Virus record (IMG/VR): IMGVR_UViG_3300045993_000264
Coordinates: 1 to 38,726 of that record
Origin: a virus
Length of the DNA stretch: 38,726 nucleotides
Direction: 5' to 3' (one strand)
Of the stretch, positions 1 through 8,772 are shown in pieces; positions within the stretch are counted from its first letter, which is position 1; every line of letters begins with the position of its first letter. The translations under genes were made by a program, and so were the position numbers. The notes under the pieces are model-generated. The model made no database searches and was not told the origin of the DNA. It saw only the letters and a program-made list of their open reading frames with translations.

Positions 1-731
1 AGTTCACCAACGATAGGATTCCTTGCAAGAGGCTTAGCAAGTAAGTCGAGAGCACTACCTTGCATGAACTTATTACCAAGACCACTACCCATGACGGCGT
101 TCTTAACGTGGTGCATAGCTCCAAACAAAGCTGTTTCAGTAAGGGCAGCAGGAGCAGATCGAAGCATAGCTTCATCACTGTCCATACCTTGATTCATAAG
201 TTTATGTGTTAACTTTCCTTGTGTAGATAAACCAGCAACAACAGGTAAAGCACCGCCAGTTAAAACACCACCAGCGACATAAGGAATAGCACCTTCTACT
301 AAATCGCCACCAAAGTTAGTTATCGGGTGTTCTTTAGCCCACTCTTCGTTCTTAGCAAGCCCCATGTCAACAGGTTGAAACCTACCTTGCTGCACATCTC
401 TTTCTTGAGATGGGGCATAACCACGTGCCATCGCACCATACTCTTCAGCAGCAGTATCGAATAGCTTAGAGGCGGTATTGTTTTCAGGGTTTACACCTAT
501 TGCTCTTCCGCCTAAATCAGAGGCACCCATAAGAGCATTGTTAACTAGCTCAAGAGTACCCAAAGCACCACGACCAGCGAACTTAGCTAATTCAGTTCCG
601 GTAGATGATTTAGGCTTGACAGGTTGTGGTTGTACTGGCTGTGCTACTCCGAAAAGTTCATCCAACGAAGGCTTACCAGAAGAAACATCTTGAGATTGAC
701 CAAAGATTTCATCCAGTGAAGGAGTAGGCAT
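1..731 (-). CDS. Partial virion protein, possible DNA-ejection/internal protein
   Basis: Open frame starting at an ATG (729-731) and running off the left edge after about 243 codons, so the C-terminus is missing. The start lies directly after the stop of the preceding gene (TAA then ATG), which supports translational coupling. The N-terminus carries two similar short motifs, PSLDEIFG and PSLDELFG. A Gly/Ala-rich, partly hydrophobic segment follows (VAGGVLTGGALPVVAG). This composition fits large internal or ejection proteins found at the distal end of podovirus late operons. No catalytic motif is visible in the part present, so the role is inferred from position and composition. Confidence 0.6.
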   Translation of the reverse strand, partial: MPTPSLDEIFGQSQDVSSGKPSLDELFGVAQPVQPQPVKPKSSTGTELAKFAGRGALGTLELVNNALMGASDLGGRAIGVNPENNTASKLFDTAAEEYGAMARGYAPSQERDVQQGRFQPVDMGLAKNEEWAKEHPITNFGGDLVEGAIPYVAGGVLTGGALPVVAGLSTQGKLTHKLMNQGMDSDEAMLRSAPAALTETALFGAMHHVKNAVMGSGLGNKFMQGSALDLLAKPLARNPIVGE

Positions 732-1850
732 TTATTGAATCCCTTTTGATCTTTTATAAGCAGCTATCTGTTCGGGTGTATATCCGTGAGCAAGTGCAGC
801 AGCATGTGGGTCAGTTTTTGGTGCTTGCCATCCATATTCAGCTTTCTGTTCTGGTTGGTTTGCGCTAAACCAGTTCTTTACCGCAGGTATTGCAGGTTTA
901 GTCTGTACTTTTGTATATCCATGCTGTGCTTTCTGAAGTGTGTCTAATAGCTCAACAGTACGGTTTGGCACGTCTATGGCTGAATTTAACTTAGCTTCTT
1001 CTCTTGCAGCAGTAAGAGCTGCTTCAGAGTTGTGAGACATAAGAGCAGTGGCTTTATCTTCACTTCTCTGTTTAGAGAGTTCTTTCTTATCAAACTGTGC
1101 ATCAGCTTGTTTATTGTAAAGATTAGTATGCGCCTCTTTGTAAGCCTTCTCAGAAGCAAACATAGGATCGTTAAGCTTCGCTTGGTTCTGCATAACAAGT
1201 TCATTCTGTTTATCACGCATCTTGTTACCGTATTCCATGGCCTGTAGAGCAGGCTGCATACCGTGTAGATATGAGCCAGCACTTGCATCGTTATTATCCC
1301 TGATACCACCTGCAAGTTCCCCTGCTTGTCGTGAGGCTGCAATAGCACCTAATGGATTAGTAGCACCATCAGTACGTGTCCGAATGCGAGAATCAAGCAT
1401 ATCGTTCATCATCTTGTTATTAGCATCAAACTTACCTTGAGCTTTGTCTTGCAAACCGTTTACCATGTCAAAGTAAGAGGTATCTGTTTTTGGTAGAGCA
1501 GGTATAGCAGCGATAGGAGCGCCTTCTGTATGACTCTGTGGATGACCAACAGGAGCACCATCTGGTTGCTCTTCAACACTAACCTGTGGAGGTAGTGCAG
1601 GAGAAGCGGCAGAAGGTGGTGTATTTTGAAGTATACCTGTCTCAAGAACGGGACGACCATTGGGAAGAGCACCACCGGGAATAGCAGGTTGTGATGCACC
1701 TATGCCTTGTTTCTCACGAAGTCCTGCTAATTCGTTAGCACGATTTTTTGCCTTATTTATCCCAAACAAACCATCTATAGCCATTGCGCCATACTTGGGT
1801 ACGGCTAACTGTGGCATAAACATATCTTGTGCTAACGAAGCGTAATTCAT
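732..1850 (-). CDS. Putative ejection/internal virion protein, Ala/Gln-rich
   Basis: 372 residues, with AGGAG a few bases before the ATG. The N-terminal third is low-complexity and Pro/Ala-rich (about residues 50-120). The middle and C-terminal parts are rich in Ala, Gln, Lys and Glu and should be mostly helical or coiled-coil (about 190-310). It ends in a short positively charged motif (GYTPEQIAAYKRSKGIQ). It lies between two other late genes with almost no spacing. I recognise no named family. Long helical, Ala/Gln-rich proteins after the tail genes are typical of podovirus ejection proteins, so that is the working assignment. Confidence 0.6.
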   Translation of the reverse strand: MNYASLAQDMFMPQLAVPKYGAMAIDGLFGINKAKNRANELAGLREKQGIGASQPAIPGGALPNGRPVLETGILQNTPPSAASPALPPQVSVEEQPDGAPVGHPQSHTEGAPIAAIPALPKTDTSYFDMVNGLQDKAQGKFDANNKMMNDMLDSRIRTRTDGATNPLGAIAASRQAGELAGGIRDNNDASAGSYLHGMQPALQAMEYGNKMRDKQNELVMQNQAKLNDPMFASEKAYKEAHTNLYNKQADAQFDKKELSKQRSEDKATALMSHNSEAALTAAREEAKLNSAIDVPNRTVELLDTLQKAQHGYTKVQTKPAIPAVKNWFSANQPEQKAEYGWQAPKTDPHAAALAHGYTPEQIAAYKRSKGIQ

Positions 1851-1859
1851 ATATATCTC

Positions 1860-2879
1860 CTATTTCTTTGTTATTCCTATGACTGAGCCAGAAGCAGACT
1901 GTGCAATCGTTGAACTATGCTGTGCTATCTGTTGTAGTGCATTTAAGCGTTGTCCCATCTTTGTAATAGCAGCAGTTGAGTCATGCCCATATTTAGCTAG
2001 AGCTTCTTGTATTTCTATTGAGCTTCTTGATTGTTTGAGTGTTTCGTTAGTTTTATCAATCTCAGCAGCAACTTTGGCATAGTCCATGAATATCTCGACT
2101 TCTTTTGCCAAGAGGTTCACCGGAGCAAGAATCACTTCCATCTGTGCTTTGTAGCCTTCCAAAGCAGCCACAACCATTTCCTTATAAATCTGAACAAAGG
2201 CTGTGCAGTATTTATAAGTAAAGTCCATGTGCGCCTGTTCAAGCACAATCCCTTTGTCGGTTGCATGTTGGAAATTCTGCCTAGCCCATTCCGTAATTGT
2301 CTTAGAGATAGTCCGAGATACTTGTGTGCGGTCATACTGATACTTGACTTGTGCATCTATCTTGAGGCCATTCCCATAGTCGTTCGTATAAGTAAAACCA
2401 CGTGCACCTGTCTTGGCATCAGCAAGGTCATACTGATCGTTCAGAATTGACCTGTTACGCTCAAAATCTTCGTTAAAGATTGCATTCTGATACGTTACGT
2501 CTGGAATACCCATTGTGTCGATATACGACGAAAGGCTTGTCTTGATCTTCTCCGCAAAGGGGTCAGACCAAATCTGATGGTCTTGCATTTGGAAGTTAGG
2601 TGCATCCGGTATAATTGGAGCCTTAACGTTTTTTATCTGTACTATGTAGTCATCTATCTTCTGGAATAGAGGCTCAATATTAAACGGTAGTTTCAAGAGT
2701 ATTTCTTCTGGTTTGCCCGGATCATATTTAAGCGTATTAAGATCGAAGCCAGCGGGATTGCTATCAATATAGCCACCAGCAGAAGCATTTTTCAAATCCT
2801 TCATTGCATCTTGGGCTTTATCCCAAATCAACTTATAGGCTGCATCTTGTGAAGCATAGACAGTATCAAATGATGCCAT
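1860..2879 (-). CDS. Late structural protein, helical, tail-associated or ejection
   Basis: 339 residues, with AAAGG about 10 bases before the ATG. It is mainly alpha-helical by composition: long amphipathic stretches around residues 200-330 and a Ser/Gln-rich tail. There is no signal peptide and no transmembrane segment. It sits between a beta-repeat tail protein and the probable ejection proteins, inside the leftward late operon. A helical tail or ejection component is the most economical reading. No enzymatic motif is seen. Confidence 0.6.
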   Translation of the reverse strand: MASFDTVYASQDAAYKLIWDKAQDAMKDLKNASAGGYIDSNPAGFDLNTLKYDPGKPEEILLKLPFNIEPLFQKIDDYIVQIKNVKAPIIPDAPNFQMQDHQIWSDPFAEKIKTSLSSYIDTMGIPDVTYQNAIFNEDFERNRSILNDQYDLADAKTGARGFTYTNDYGNGLKIDAQVKYQYDRTQVSRTISKTITEWARQNFQHATDKGIVLEQAHMDFTYKYCTAFVQIYKEMVVAALEGYKAQMEVILAPVNLLAKEVEIFMDYAKVAAEIDKTNETLKQSRSSIEIQEALAKYGHDSTAAITKMGQRLNALQQIAQHSSTIAQSASGSVIGITKK

Positions 2880-2972
2880 AGGTCTTGTACCTTTTAACTC
2901 ACTGTGTAAGTAGAGAGTATATCGTTATTTTCTGTGTAAACTTAACCTAGAGACTTCTTCACCGAAAGACCG

Positions 2973-3893
2973 TTACCACTTGATACGTTGAAGCGGTCTT
3001 AGGAATACCTCAAAGGCATTGAGGTCGAATGCACTTCCATCTACATTTTTAATGGTGTACTGCCAGACGTTCCCTTTTAATCCTTTTGGTATCTTTACCC
3101 TGCGTCTGTGCATTCCGGTTCTATCGTCACTTATAATGTAAAATCCTTCAAACTGTTCGCTCTCGTCTATCGTAACAACTACTTCTATATCTCCATCAGT
3201 TCTTCCATAAATAATAGCATCCGAGCACTGTTTCATAACCTGTTCGCCAAACGCAGAAGCAGGTAGTGTTATCTGTGCGTTGATCTGGCTTTGATTTGAT
3301 TCACCGGAAAAATCTTTATCTCCGGTTATCTCGTAAATGCCACTTGTATTTATTCCGAACTGCTTTGTGCCTATTTTAAAGAACGAATCAAAGTCGTAAT
3401 TAGTGTATCGGGAGTGTGCTGTAGTGATTGTATTGAATGCCCAAGTTTGTTTAATTGTTGTAGCAACAAGCGACGCTCTAAAATCAATCCTAGGGGCTTT
3501 AAAGGTATTTTGAAGGGTGTAGTAAGGTGTTATGCCTGCTATGGCGTTAAAAGCGATATTTGGAAGCGTGAGGGATAATTGATAGATTTTAGGTATTCCG
3601 ACACTAAAATCGAGACTCGGAAGGCGTAGATTGTTATTAAGTGCAAATAATTGCGAAGGAGTAAGGATTGCTTCAACAGTTATATTCGGAAGAGTATAAC
3701 CAAAGATTATGTTGTAAGGAAGATCAGCCGAACTCGTAAAAGTAGGAAGCGATAATGTAGACTCAACTGTAAAGTCGTTAAGCGTTCCAACAAATGTAGG
3801 ATTACTTATAGTAACAGCTACGTTCCAATCACCTGTTGTAAAAACAAGTGTTGGATTAGAAAGAGTCTGTGAGGTTGTGCTATCAAATGCCAT
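2973..3893 (-). CDS. Repeat-containing putative tail protein (Pro-strand repeats)
   Basis: 306 residues, with AGGAG before the ATG. The first 140 residues carry at least six spaced copies of a short pattern: two or three hydrophobic residues, Pro, then a hydrophobic strand (SNPTFVG, SLPTFTS, TLPNITV, RLPSLDF, TLPNIAF, KAPRIDF), about 20-28 residues apart. This suggests a beta-solenoid or tandem beta-strand domain. The C-terminal half looks like a separate globular domain. A strong terminator lies just upstream, so this gene and those beyond it may have lower transcription or their own promoter. It is probably an appendage or tail-shaft protein, assigned by position. Confidence 0.6.
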   Translation of the reverse strand: MAFDSTTSQTLSNPTLVFTTGDWNVAVTISNPTFVGTLNDFTVESTLSLPTFTSSADLPYNIIFGYTLPNITVEAILTPSQLFALNNNLRLPSLDFSVGIPKIYQLSLTLPNIAFNAIAGITPYYTLQNTFKAPRIDFRASLVATTIKQTWAFNTITTAHSRYTNYDFDSFFKIGTKQFGINTSGIYEITGDKDFSGESNQSQINAQITLPASAFGEQVMKQCSDAIIYGRTDGDIEVVVTIDESEQFEGFYIISDDRTGMHRRRVKIPKGLKGNVWQYTIKNVDGSAFDLNAFEVFLRPLQRIKW

Positions 3894-3904
3894 AAACCAC
3901 TCCT

Positions 3905-3944
3905 AAAAAGAAGGGGAGAGGAAGCGATAAACTTCACCCTCCCC
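3905..3944 (-). terminator. Rho-independent terminator after gene 3968-4891
   Basis: On the minus strand GGGGAG pairs with CTCCCC, with an inner GAAG/CTTC extension, followed by TTCTTTTT. It lies between two leftward tail genes, so it probably reduces read-through into the distal late genes. Confidence 0.75.
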
Positions 3945-3967
3945 ACTAAGCCATTGACGGGTAAGCT

Positions 3968-4891
3968 TTAGGCAGAAGGAACGGTTAGAGCAAACGTACT
4001 GACAGTTTGTGAAACAGCAGACGTAATAGTTGTATTGGTTACAATCATATCAGCAGAAGACGTTCCGATGGTTCCATCAATACGTTGGATCAGATAAGCA
4101 TCGGTTCCCGTAGAAGCGATAGTTGAAAGACCAGTATCAAAGTTAGGAGTGCAAAGAATCCTGAACCATCCAGCGGTTCCGGTAGCACTTGCAGTACCAG
4201 ACCACGTGCCACCCTTTGAAACTAGTCCACCAACAGCAGGGTAGGTCAGGTAGAGGCCATTAGCAGCAGTAGTCTCAGCTCCAAGTCCATTAGCGGTTGT
4301 TCCACCGGTAGCACCGTTAGTAGCAGAGGCAAAGTTACCTGTTGCTGTTGTAGAGGCCACACCACCATTAAGAGCAGCAGTCGTTACGGTATTTGCAAAC
4401 AGAACTGTAGAAGCGTCAAGATTAGAACCACTATTTTTTGGTGCGAGAACATAAAACTCACCAGCAGCATTAGTTCCGTAGGTAACTGAACCGACAACAG
4501 AACCAGAGTCAATTGCGTAAAAGTCGGGATATGTCCAATTGGAGTTTATTGCTGCGATAACAGCGGCTTTAAGAAGAGCAAGCGAAGAGTAACCAGTAAC
4601 ATTGCCACCAGTGACAGACTGACCATTTACTTTCATATTAACAACATCGGCAGTTGATCCATAAGAAGCAAGGACAACACGACACCAAGCACGTTTTTCA
4701 GCAGTCAAAGCACCACTTGCAATCGTAAATCGTACAAGCTCGGTACTACCATTTGACGTAGCACCAACTTCAGGGCCAGCAGTAGGTTGAGCACCAGAAT
4801 AAACCACACAGGTACTACCTTTAATTACATCTCCCCATCCCTGTCCCATTGCCAAAGCATTTACAACACCCTGCGAGAATTTCAATGACAT
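3968..4891 (-). CDS. Putative tail/head surface protein, Ala/Thr/Gly/Ser-rich
   Basis: 307 residues starting MSLKFSQGVV, with AAGGGG before the ATG. It is extremely rich in Ala, Thr, Gly and Ser and low in charge, as expected of beta-rich virion surface or tail proteins. It lies directly downstream of the hub candidate (4937-5938) and is followed by a terminator. A GTGA-loop hairpin occupies its leader. It is not assigned to a named family. It could be a tail or decoration protein. Confidence 0.6.
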   Translation of the reverse strand: MSLKFSQGVVNALAMGQGWGDVIKGSTCVVYSGAQPTAGPEVGATSNGSTELVRFTIASGALTAEKRAWCRVVLASYGSTADVVNMKVNGQSVTGGNVTGYSSLALLKAAVIAAINSNWTYPDFYAIDSGSVVGSVTYGTNAAGEFYVLAPKNSGSNLDASTVLFANTVTTAALNGGVASTTATGNFASATNGATGGTTANGLGAETTAANGLYLTYPAVGGLVSKGGTWSGTASATGTAGWFRILCTPNFDTGLSTIASTGTDAYLIQRIDGTIGTSSADMIVTNTTITSAVSQTVSTFALTVPSA

Positions 4892-4905
4892 GTTAAACCC
4901 CTTCG

Positions 4906-4925
4906 CTATGTCTCACGACATTGCT
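4906..4925 (-). promoter_or_regulatory. GTGA-loop hairpin in late leader
   Basis: On the minus strand ATGTC-GTGA-GACAT forms a five-pair stem with a GNRA-type loop, extended by GC/GC beyond an A-A mismatch. It sits just before the Shine-Dalgarno sequence of the 3968-4891 gene. Similar hairpins are upstream of the capsid and portal genes. Confidence 0.5.
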
Positions 4926-4936
4926 TTTTCTTTTAT

Positions 4937-5938
4937 TTAGTAAGTATTTACATCTACCGTTATATCGGACTGATACGTGTTGTACTCATAACCGCTATCT
5001 ACATCGAAGCACGCAAGGTACTGCGAGATACCATGCTCGTTTCTGATTGTTGCTGTTCCGGTACTTCCTACGTCAAATGTTACTGTATTAAATGAATGAT
5101 TAGTATACTTGCCACCATTACCACCAGAACATATTCCAGCAGTTGTGAGGAATACAACGACATTGTTAGTTGCTTGTGCTTCTGGTATATACTCCGCGTT
5201 CGTCTTGCAAGCCGTTCCATACACAACCCCTGCTTTCGATACCACAATCTGTTCAAAACCACCTTCACGAATATCATCGCCTTTAAGGAAGTAGACGTAC
5301 TTTTCTGTTCCAATCCAAAGACCATCTTCTACACGCTTGCACATGGTAACTACATGAGGAAAAGTGGCAACACGATTATAGCGAACATCGGTATGCTCAA
5401 CATCAAACACATCAGAACAATACAAAGAATTATCTCTTGAATAGTAGAGTCGTCCATTGTAGAACTCTAGCGTCCTTCCTCCTAATGTCTGCGTCTTAAA
5501 TTCTTCCGAGTAAAGAGCTATCTGTTGACTAGAGTTACCAATCACACCAAAATCTGAGCCATTTGAGTAAACAACCACATCATTAACTTGCACGAATTCC
5601 ATACGATTGTTGGACGTGACTTGAATGATAGGATAGGGGGTTGTTACTCCGTCAAACTCATATATCCATCCGTTACTAACCATGTACGCTATTGATTTAG
5701 AATCATTACTCCACCCAGAATGATACGTGCCTGCAAAGGTCTTTACATATCCGTTTCGTCTGTTGGCGGAGTTCGTGTTATCTAGATCGACATTAATAGC
5801 ATCAACAAGTGCACCAGATTCAAGATCGAGATTTGTAGGATCAATAATGTTGTTAATGCCATCAAAGATGTACTGACAACCAGTAAGGTTGTTTTTCCAA
5901 TCCCTTTGAATACCAGATTTATTGGCTCGTTTATCCAT
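4937..5938 (-). CDS. Tail hub / beta-propeller-like stabilisation protein
   Basis: 333 residues. The pattern near the N-terminus (GALVDAINVDLDNTNSANRRNGY) and a series of WIYEFDG, VVVYSN, LYYSRDN and GLWIG blades resemble the beta-propeller hub proteins of podoviruses (P22 gp10-like) and related phage stabilisation proteins. It follows the adaptor gene (5940-6710) with TAATATG spacing, as expected for connector, adaptor and hub genes made together. The family is inferred from pattern and order; the fold was not computed. Confidence 0.6.
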   Translation of the reverse strand: MDKRANKSGIQRDWKNNLTGCQYIFDGINNIIDPTNLDLESGALVDAINVDLDNTNSANRRNGYVKTFAGTYHSGWSNDSKSIAYMVSNGWIYEFDGVTTPYPIIQVTSNNRMEFVQVNDVVVYSNGSDFGVIGNSSQQIALYSEEFKTQTLGGRTLEFYNGRLYYSRDNSLYCSDVFDVEHTDVRYNRVATFPHVVTMCKRVEDGLWIGTEKYVYFLKGDDIREGGFEQIVVSKAGVVYGTACKTNAEYIPEAQATNNVVVFLTTAGICSGGNGGKYTNHSFNTVTFDVGSTGTATIRNEHGISQYLACFDVDSGYEYNTYQSDITVDVNTY

Positions 5939-5939
5939 A

Positions 5940-6710
5940 TTATCGGAATGCGTCCATGCTGTTGTTAGGCTTCAAACGACTATCAAGCATCTCTTCTTCG
6001 CGCTTAATGTGGTCTACATCTTCCCTGTAGCGTGCTTGAAAGTCGAGTGTCTTTACCTGATCGAATGCCTGTGCATCTTGTTTCTCATACATCTGAGCAA
6101 GGATACCGTTAATCATGTAGTCGTGGTATTCCGTGCGGAATTCAGGAGAATCGGTATCGGCAGAAAGATCGGCAATCGGCATACGCCTTACGTGCAACTT
6201 TAATGTGTCACTCGTTGTAGACCTGAAGTTGAGTGCAATTCGATTGTTGTCAAGGTCAGTAGCAAACTCTGTTGCCATTGTTCCTACTACTTGTTCCCAC
6301 CACGGGTTAACCTGCCACTTGGCTACAGACACTTTATTAAGTTTCCACTGGACGGTTGACCATTTGGCTTCGTCGATTCGAAGGATTAACGGACTAAGAG
6401 CAAAGCTATAAGGAGTAACGAGTCTCTGGTAGAGCCACGACGTTGAATCGTTATACCAAGCATAGTCTTGTATAGACCAAACATCAGTAGCAGCCGAAAG
6501 AGCCGCAGAACTCGCAGGAGGGGCCACAGTGATACGACAGATACTTGTCGTCATAGAGTCACGAATACACCTGGTCTTTTTAGCTATAAAGCGATACACA
6601 CGGTTGATATAGCGATTCATCTCAGCAGTCGTCCAAAGACGCATAGCATCCGACGTACCTGTTTCTCTTGCTATATCCCATGCTTCGTTTCTTAGCTCTT
6701 TAAGCGTCAT
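5940..6710 (-). CDS. Head-to-tail adaptor (gp4/gp6-type connector)
   Basis: 256 residues. It begins MTLKELRNEAWDIARE and continues with a helical segment MNRYINRVYRFIAK, typical of phage adaptor proteins that dock on the portal ring. The C-terminus is charged and helical (QARYREDVDHIKREEEM). The start overlaps the end of the preceding gene by 11 bases. Its place between capsid genes and the hub fits an adaptor that extends the portal and closes the neck after packaging. Confidence 0.65.
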   Translation of the reverse strand: MTLKELRNEAWDIARETGTSDAMRLWTTAEMNRYINRVYRFIAKKTRCIRDSMTTSICRITVAPPASSAALSAATDVWSIQDYAWYNDSTSWLYQRLVTPYSFALSPLILRIDEAKWSTVQWKLNKVSVAKWQVNPWWEQVVGTMATEFATDLDNNRIALNFRSTTSDTLKLHVRRMPIADLSADTDSPEFRTEYHDYMINGILAQMYEKQDAQAFDQVKTLDFQARYREDVDHIKREEEMLDSRLKPNNSMDAFR

Positions 6711-7095
6711 GCTTTATCCCCTGATAAGCTCTATCAAGCATATTTTCGTCAACGAGAAATCCAACAATTGCCTGTACATTCTCTCTTGTATGTTTACCAG
6801 CTATAGTCATATTAGGCGGAAGTATGGCGATTGCGTTTCTCATCGACTGTAATTTATCATCAAAGTTCATACCCATGGATCTTTCTTCATGGGGAGTTGA
6901 AGGCTGTTCATTGTTAAACTGTTCGGTTCTGTTAATACTCAAGCCTTTAGGCTCTAACTTATTTTTTTGTAGTGTGTTTACTTTATTTTCAAGTTCTTCC
7001 ATCTTATCCATCAGTTTTGCTATAATGTCCGACAGCACTTCTATTTTTGCATTACTATCTTCTACCATTACTACTTCCTTCTTAGGGCGGGCCAT
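6700..7095 (-). CDS. Small coiled-coil late protein
   Basis: 131 residues from ATG 7095. A TTG at 7101 is also in frame and lies a better six bases from AAAGG, so the true start is uncertain by two codons. Residues about 15-45 form a strong coiled coil (MEELENKVNTLQK). The rest is polar. It follows a terminator and is coupled to the adaptor by overlap. It may be an assembly factor or a small neck protein. No family recognised. Confidence 0.6.
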   Translation of the reverse strand: MARPKKEVVMVEDSNAKIEVLSDIIAKLMDKMEELENKVNTLQKNKLEPKGLSINRTEQFNNEQPSTPHEERSMGMNFDDKLQSMRNAIAILPPNMTIAGKHTRENVQAIVGFLVDENMLDRAYQGIKHDA

Positions 7096-7118
7096 ATTCA
7101 ATGGTATCCTTTCGTGTT

Positions 7119-7150
7119 GTAAAAGAAGAGGGGAGGTTTTTACGCTCCCC
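7119..7150 (-). terminator. Terminator after the possible decoration gene
   Basis: On the minus strand GGGGAG and CTCCCC pair around a nine-base loop and are followed by TCTTCTTTT. It ends the capsid-region transcript after gene 7161-7622. Confidence 0.7.
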
Positions 7151-7160
7151 CACTACTAGG

Positions 7161-7622
7161 TTAAATCGTAAAAGTTGTATAAACAGCCGGTGATGTTCCA
7201 AGAGAGGCACAGATCAAAGCTACCTGTACGTTACAAACGACAAAGCCACCAGCCTGTGCTCCAAGGGTTGCGGTAATCTGAACGTCACTTGCAAGACCCA
7301 TATTAGCGTCAGCGTTAGTTACTGTTGCAGCCGTCCAAGTATCTTTAACAGGTGCAGTAGCAGCTACAAAGACTTTAGCACCAGCAGACAGAGCTACGGT
7401 CGTAGCGTTCGTATTGGTAGCATCGGTAAGGATGTAAGCACCAAGCACATGCGTTCCAGCAGGAATATATGCGTTGATAAGTCCTGCACCAGATGCAGCT
7501 TCAGCGGTAGTGAACTTGAGGTTAATGATACGAGTATATACACCACCAATAGCGGTGGCTTGTGTTGCATTACGAGTAACTTTTTTATCACTCGCAGTAG
7601 GGGTAGTTCCAAAAGCAGCCAT
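7161..7622 (-). CDS. Possible capsid decoration or head fibre protein
   Basis: 153 residues, Ala/Thr/Val-rich and almost certainly beta-rich, with AAGGAG before the ATG. It lies directly downstream of the major capsid gene and has a terminator just behind it, so the two genes may form a highly expressed pair. Small, Ala/Thr-rich proteins in this position are often capsid decoration proteins. No family-specific motif is visible, so the call rests on position and composition. Confidence 0.55.
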   Translation of the reverse strand: MAAFGTTPTASDKKVTRNATQATAIGGVYTRIINLKFTTAEAASGAGLINAYIPAGTHVLGAYILTDATNTNATTVALSAGAKVFVAATAPVKDTWTAATVTNADANMGLASDVQITATLGAQAGGFVVCNVQVALICASLGTSPAVYTTFTI

Positions 7623-7648
7623 AATTAAATCTCCTTGTAAGTGGTTGC

Positions 7649-7673
7649 GGTGGGGTTTTCACCCCACCTTTTT
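7649..7673 (+). terminator. Perfect hairpin with plus-strand T-run between capsid and next gene
   Basis: GGTGGGGT-TTTC-ACCCCACC is a perfect eight-pair stem followed by TTTTT on the plus strand only. Read in the late (minus) direction the loop is GAAA, a stable GNRA tetraloop, with no U-run. It could protect or process capsid mRNA, or stop antisense transcripts entering the capsid gene. Confidence 0.6.
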
Positions 7674-7685
7674 ATTAATTAGTGA

Positions 7686-8717
7686 TTAAGCGTTCTGCCA
7701 GAAATCAACACCAAGCAGGTTCGGCTTGATTACGTTGAAACCATAGACCTGAAGACCCTGCATCATCTTGCCGAATGCAAACGGGTTGTCGATAATACGG
7801 CTCTCAGTGATCTGGGTAGCAAACGTGGTTGAGTAGGAAGTACCAAAGATGATTGCAGTAGCATCAGCACTTGCATCAGTAGTAGCAGGAAGGTTATTAG
7901 AACCAATAATGTCAAACCCGTACAGTGAAGGTACTTTGTTAGCAAGAGCATTAGAACTGTTCTGACCTGTAGCGTAAGCCAGACCAAAGGTGTTATTAGT
8001 AGCGTCGATTGCTTTCAAGAGCTGCATAGCCCAGAAAGGAACGATGACGAAGCGACCTTCAGGTGGTGCGTTGTTCTCGTCAAGGTAACGACCATACTTG
8101 TTGATCTGTGCTGCAATCAGGTTGCCGGTATTTGCAGTTGTGCAGGTATCGGAAAGACCAAGAGAAACAGTCGTTCCTTTTGCAGTAGTACCACCATTAA
8201 CAAGAGCACCAAGCGCAGTCGTGTAGGAGATACCAGTGTTTGCGTTTGCATAACCAACAATAGTTGAAGAAGCTTTACCACCTGCTACTGCGCCTGCCAC
8301 TGCAAGAGAGGCAAGCACGTTACGATCAATAACCTGTGCCATCTGTTTAGTTGCATCTTCAGCCCAAGTGTTCATCAGTTTGATATCACTCTGGAACTCA
8401 TCAACCTTGTCAATAGCGAATGAGAAACCTTCGCCCTGATCTATCTTGAGGGTTACATAAGGAGACTCAGGATTCTGTACCGGCAGAACCATCCCCTTCT
8501 TGTACTTAAAGGTTTCGATGGTAGGACGAGTACGAATGTTTACGGTATCACCGTGTGACTTAATATCACCTTCATAGTCTGTATTAGAGATTTTGGAGAA
8601 GACTGTCTCAGGGTAAAACTTTTTGATGAGGAGTGCGCTATAAATAGCGGGAATGTACGCATTGGTACTGGTTGAACTATAATCCGGTGAACCGGCCTGA
8701 ACAGGATACACAGCCAT
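7686..8717 (-). CDS. Major capsid protein
   Basis: 343 residues, with an ideal GGAGG before the ATG. The start AVYPVQAGSPDYSSTSTNAYIPAIYS, the segment HGDTVNIRTRP and later FVIVPFWAMQLL resemble coat proteins of podoviruses and related phages of P22-type or HK97 fold. It follows a scaffold-like gene, and portal, scaffold and coat are in the usual order. The Ala/Thr-rich middle (about 135-190) may be a surface insertion. Two hairpins lie in its leader. The protein builds the icosahedral shell. Confidence 0.8.
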   Translation of the reverse strand: MAVYPVQAGSPDYSSTSTNAYIPAIYSALLIKKFYPETVFSKISNTDYEGDIKSHGDTVNIRTRPTIETFKYKKGMVLPVQNPESPYVTLKIDQGEGFSFAIDKVDEFQSDIKLMNTWAEDATKQMAQVIDRNVLASLAVAGAVAGGKASSTIVGYANANTGISYTTALGALVNGGTTAKGTTVSLGLSDTCTTANTGNLIAAQINKYGRYLDENNAPPEGRFVIVPFWAMQLLKAIDATNNTFGLAYATGQNSSNALANKVPSLYGFDIIGSNNLPATTDASADATAIIFGTSYSTTFATQITESRIIDNPFAFGKMMQGLQVYGFNVIKPNLLGVDFWQNA

Positions 8718-8731
8718 AACTAATTTCCTCC

Positions 8732-8750
8732 AACTGTCATCGCGACAGTT
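8732..8750 (-). promoter_or_regulatory. Seven-pair hairpin before the capsid ribosome site
   Basis: AACTGTC and GACAGTT pair around a five-base loop, ending directly before GGAGGAAATTAG and the capsid ATG. Its stem core CTGTC/GACAG is the one found in the other late leader hairpins. Confidence 0.5.
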
Positions 8751-8772
8751 TCTAGATGTTGAGATTTTCGGT

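Noticed and set aside
986-1348. Minus-strand frame of 120 codons inside gene 732-1850
   Set aside because: Same strand but other frame, Leu/Arg-rich composition typical of a shifted reading.
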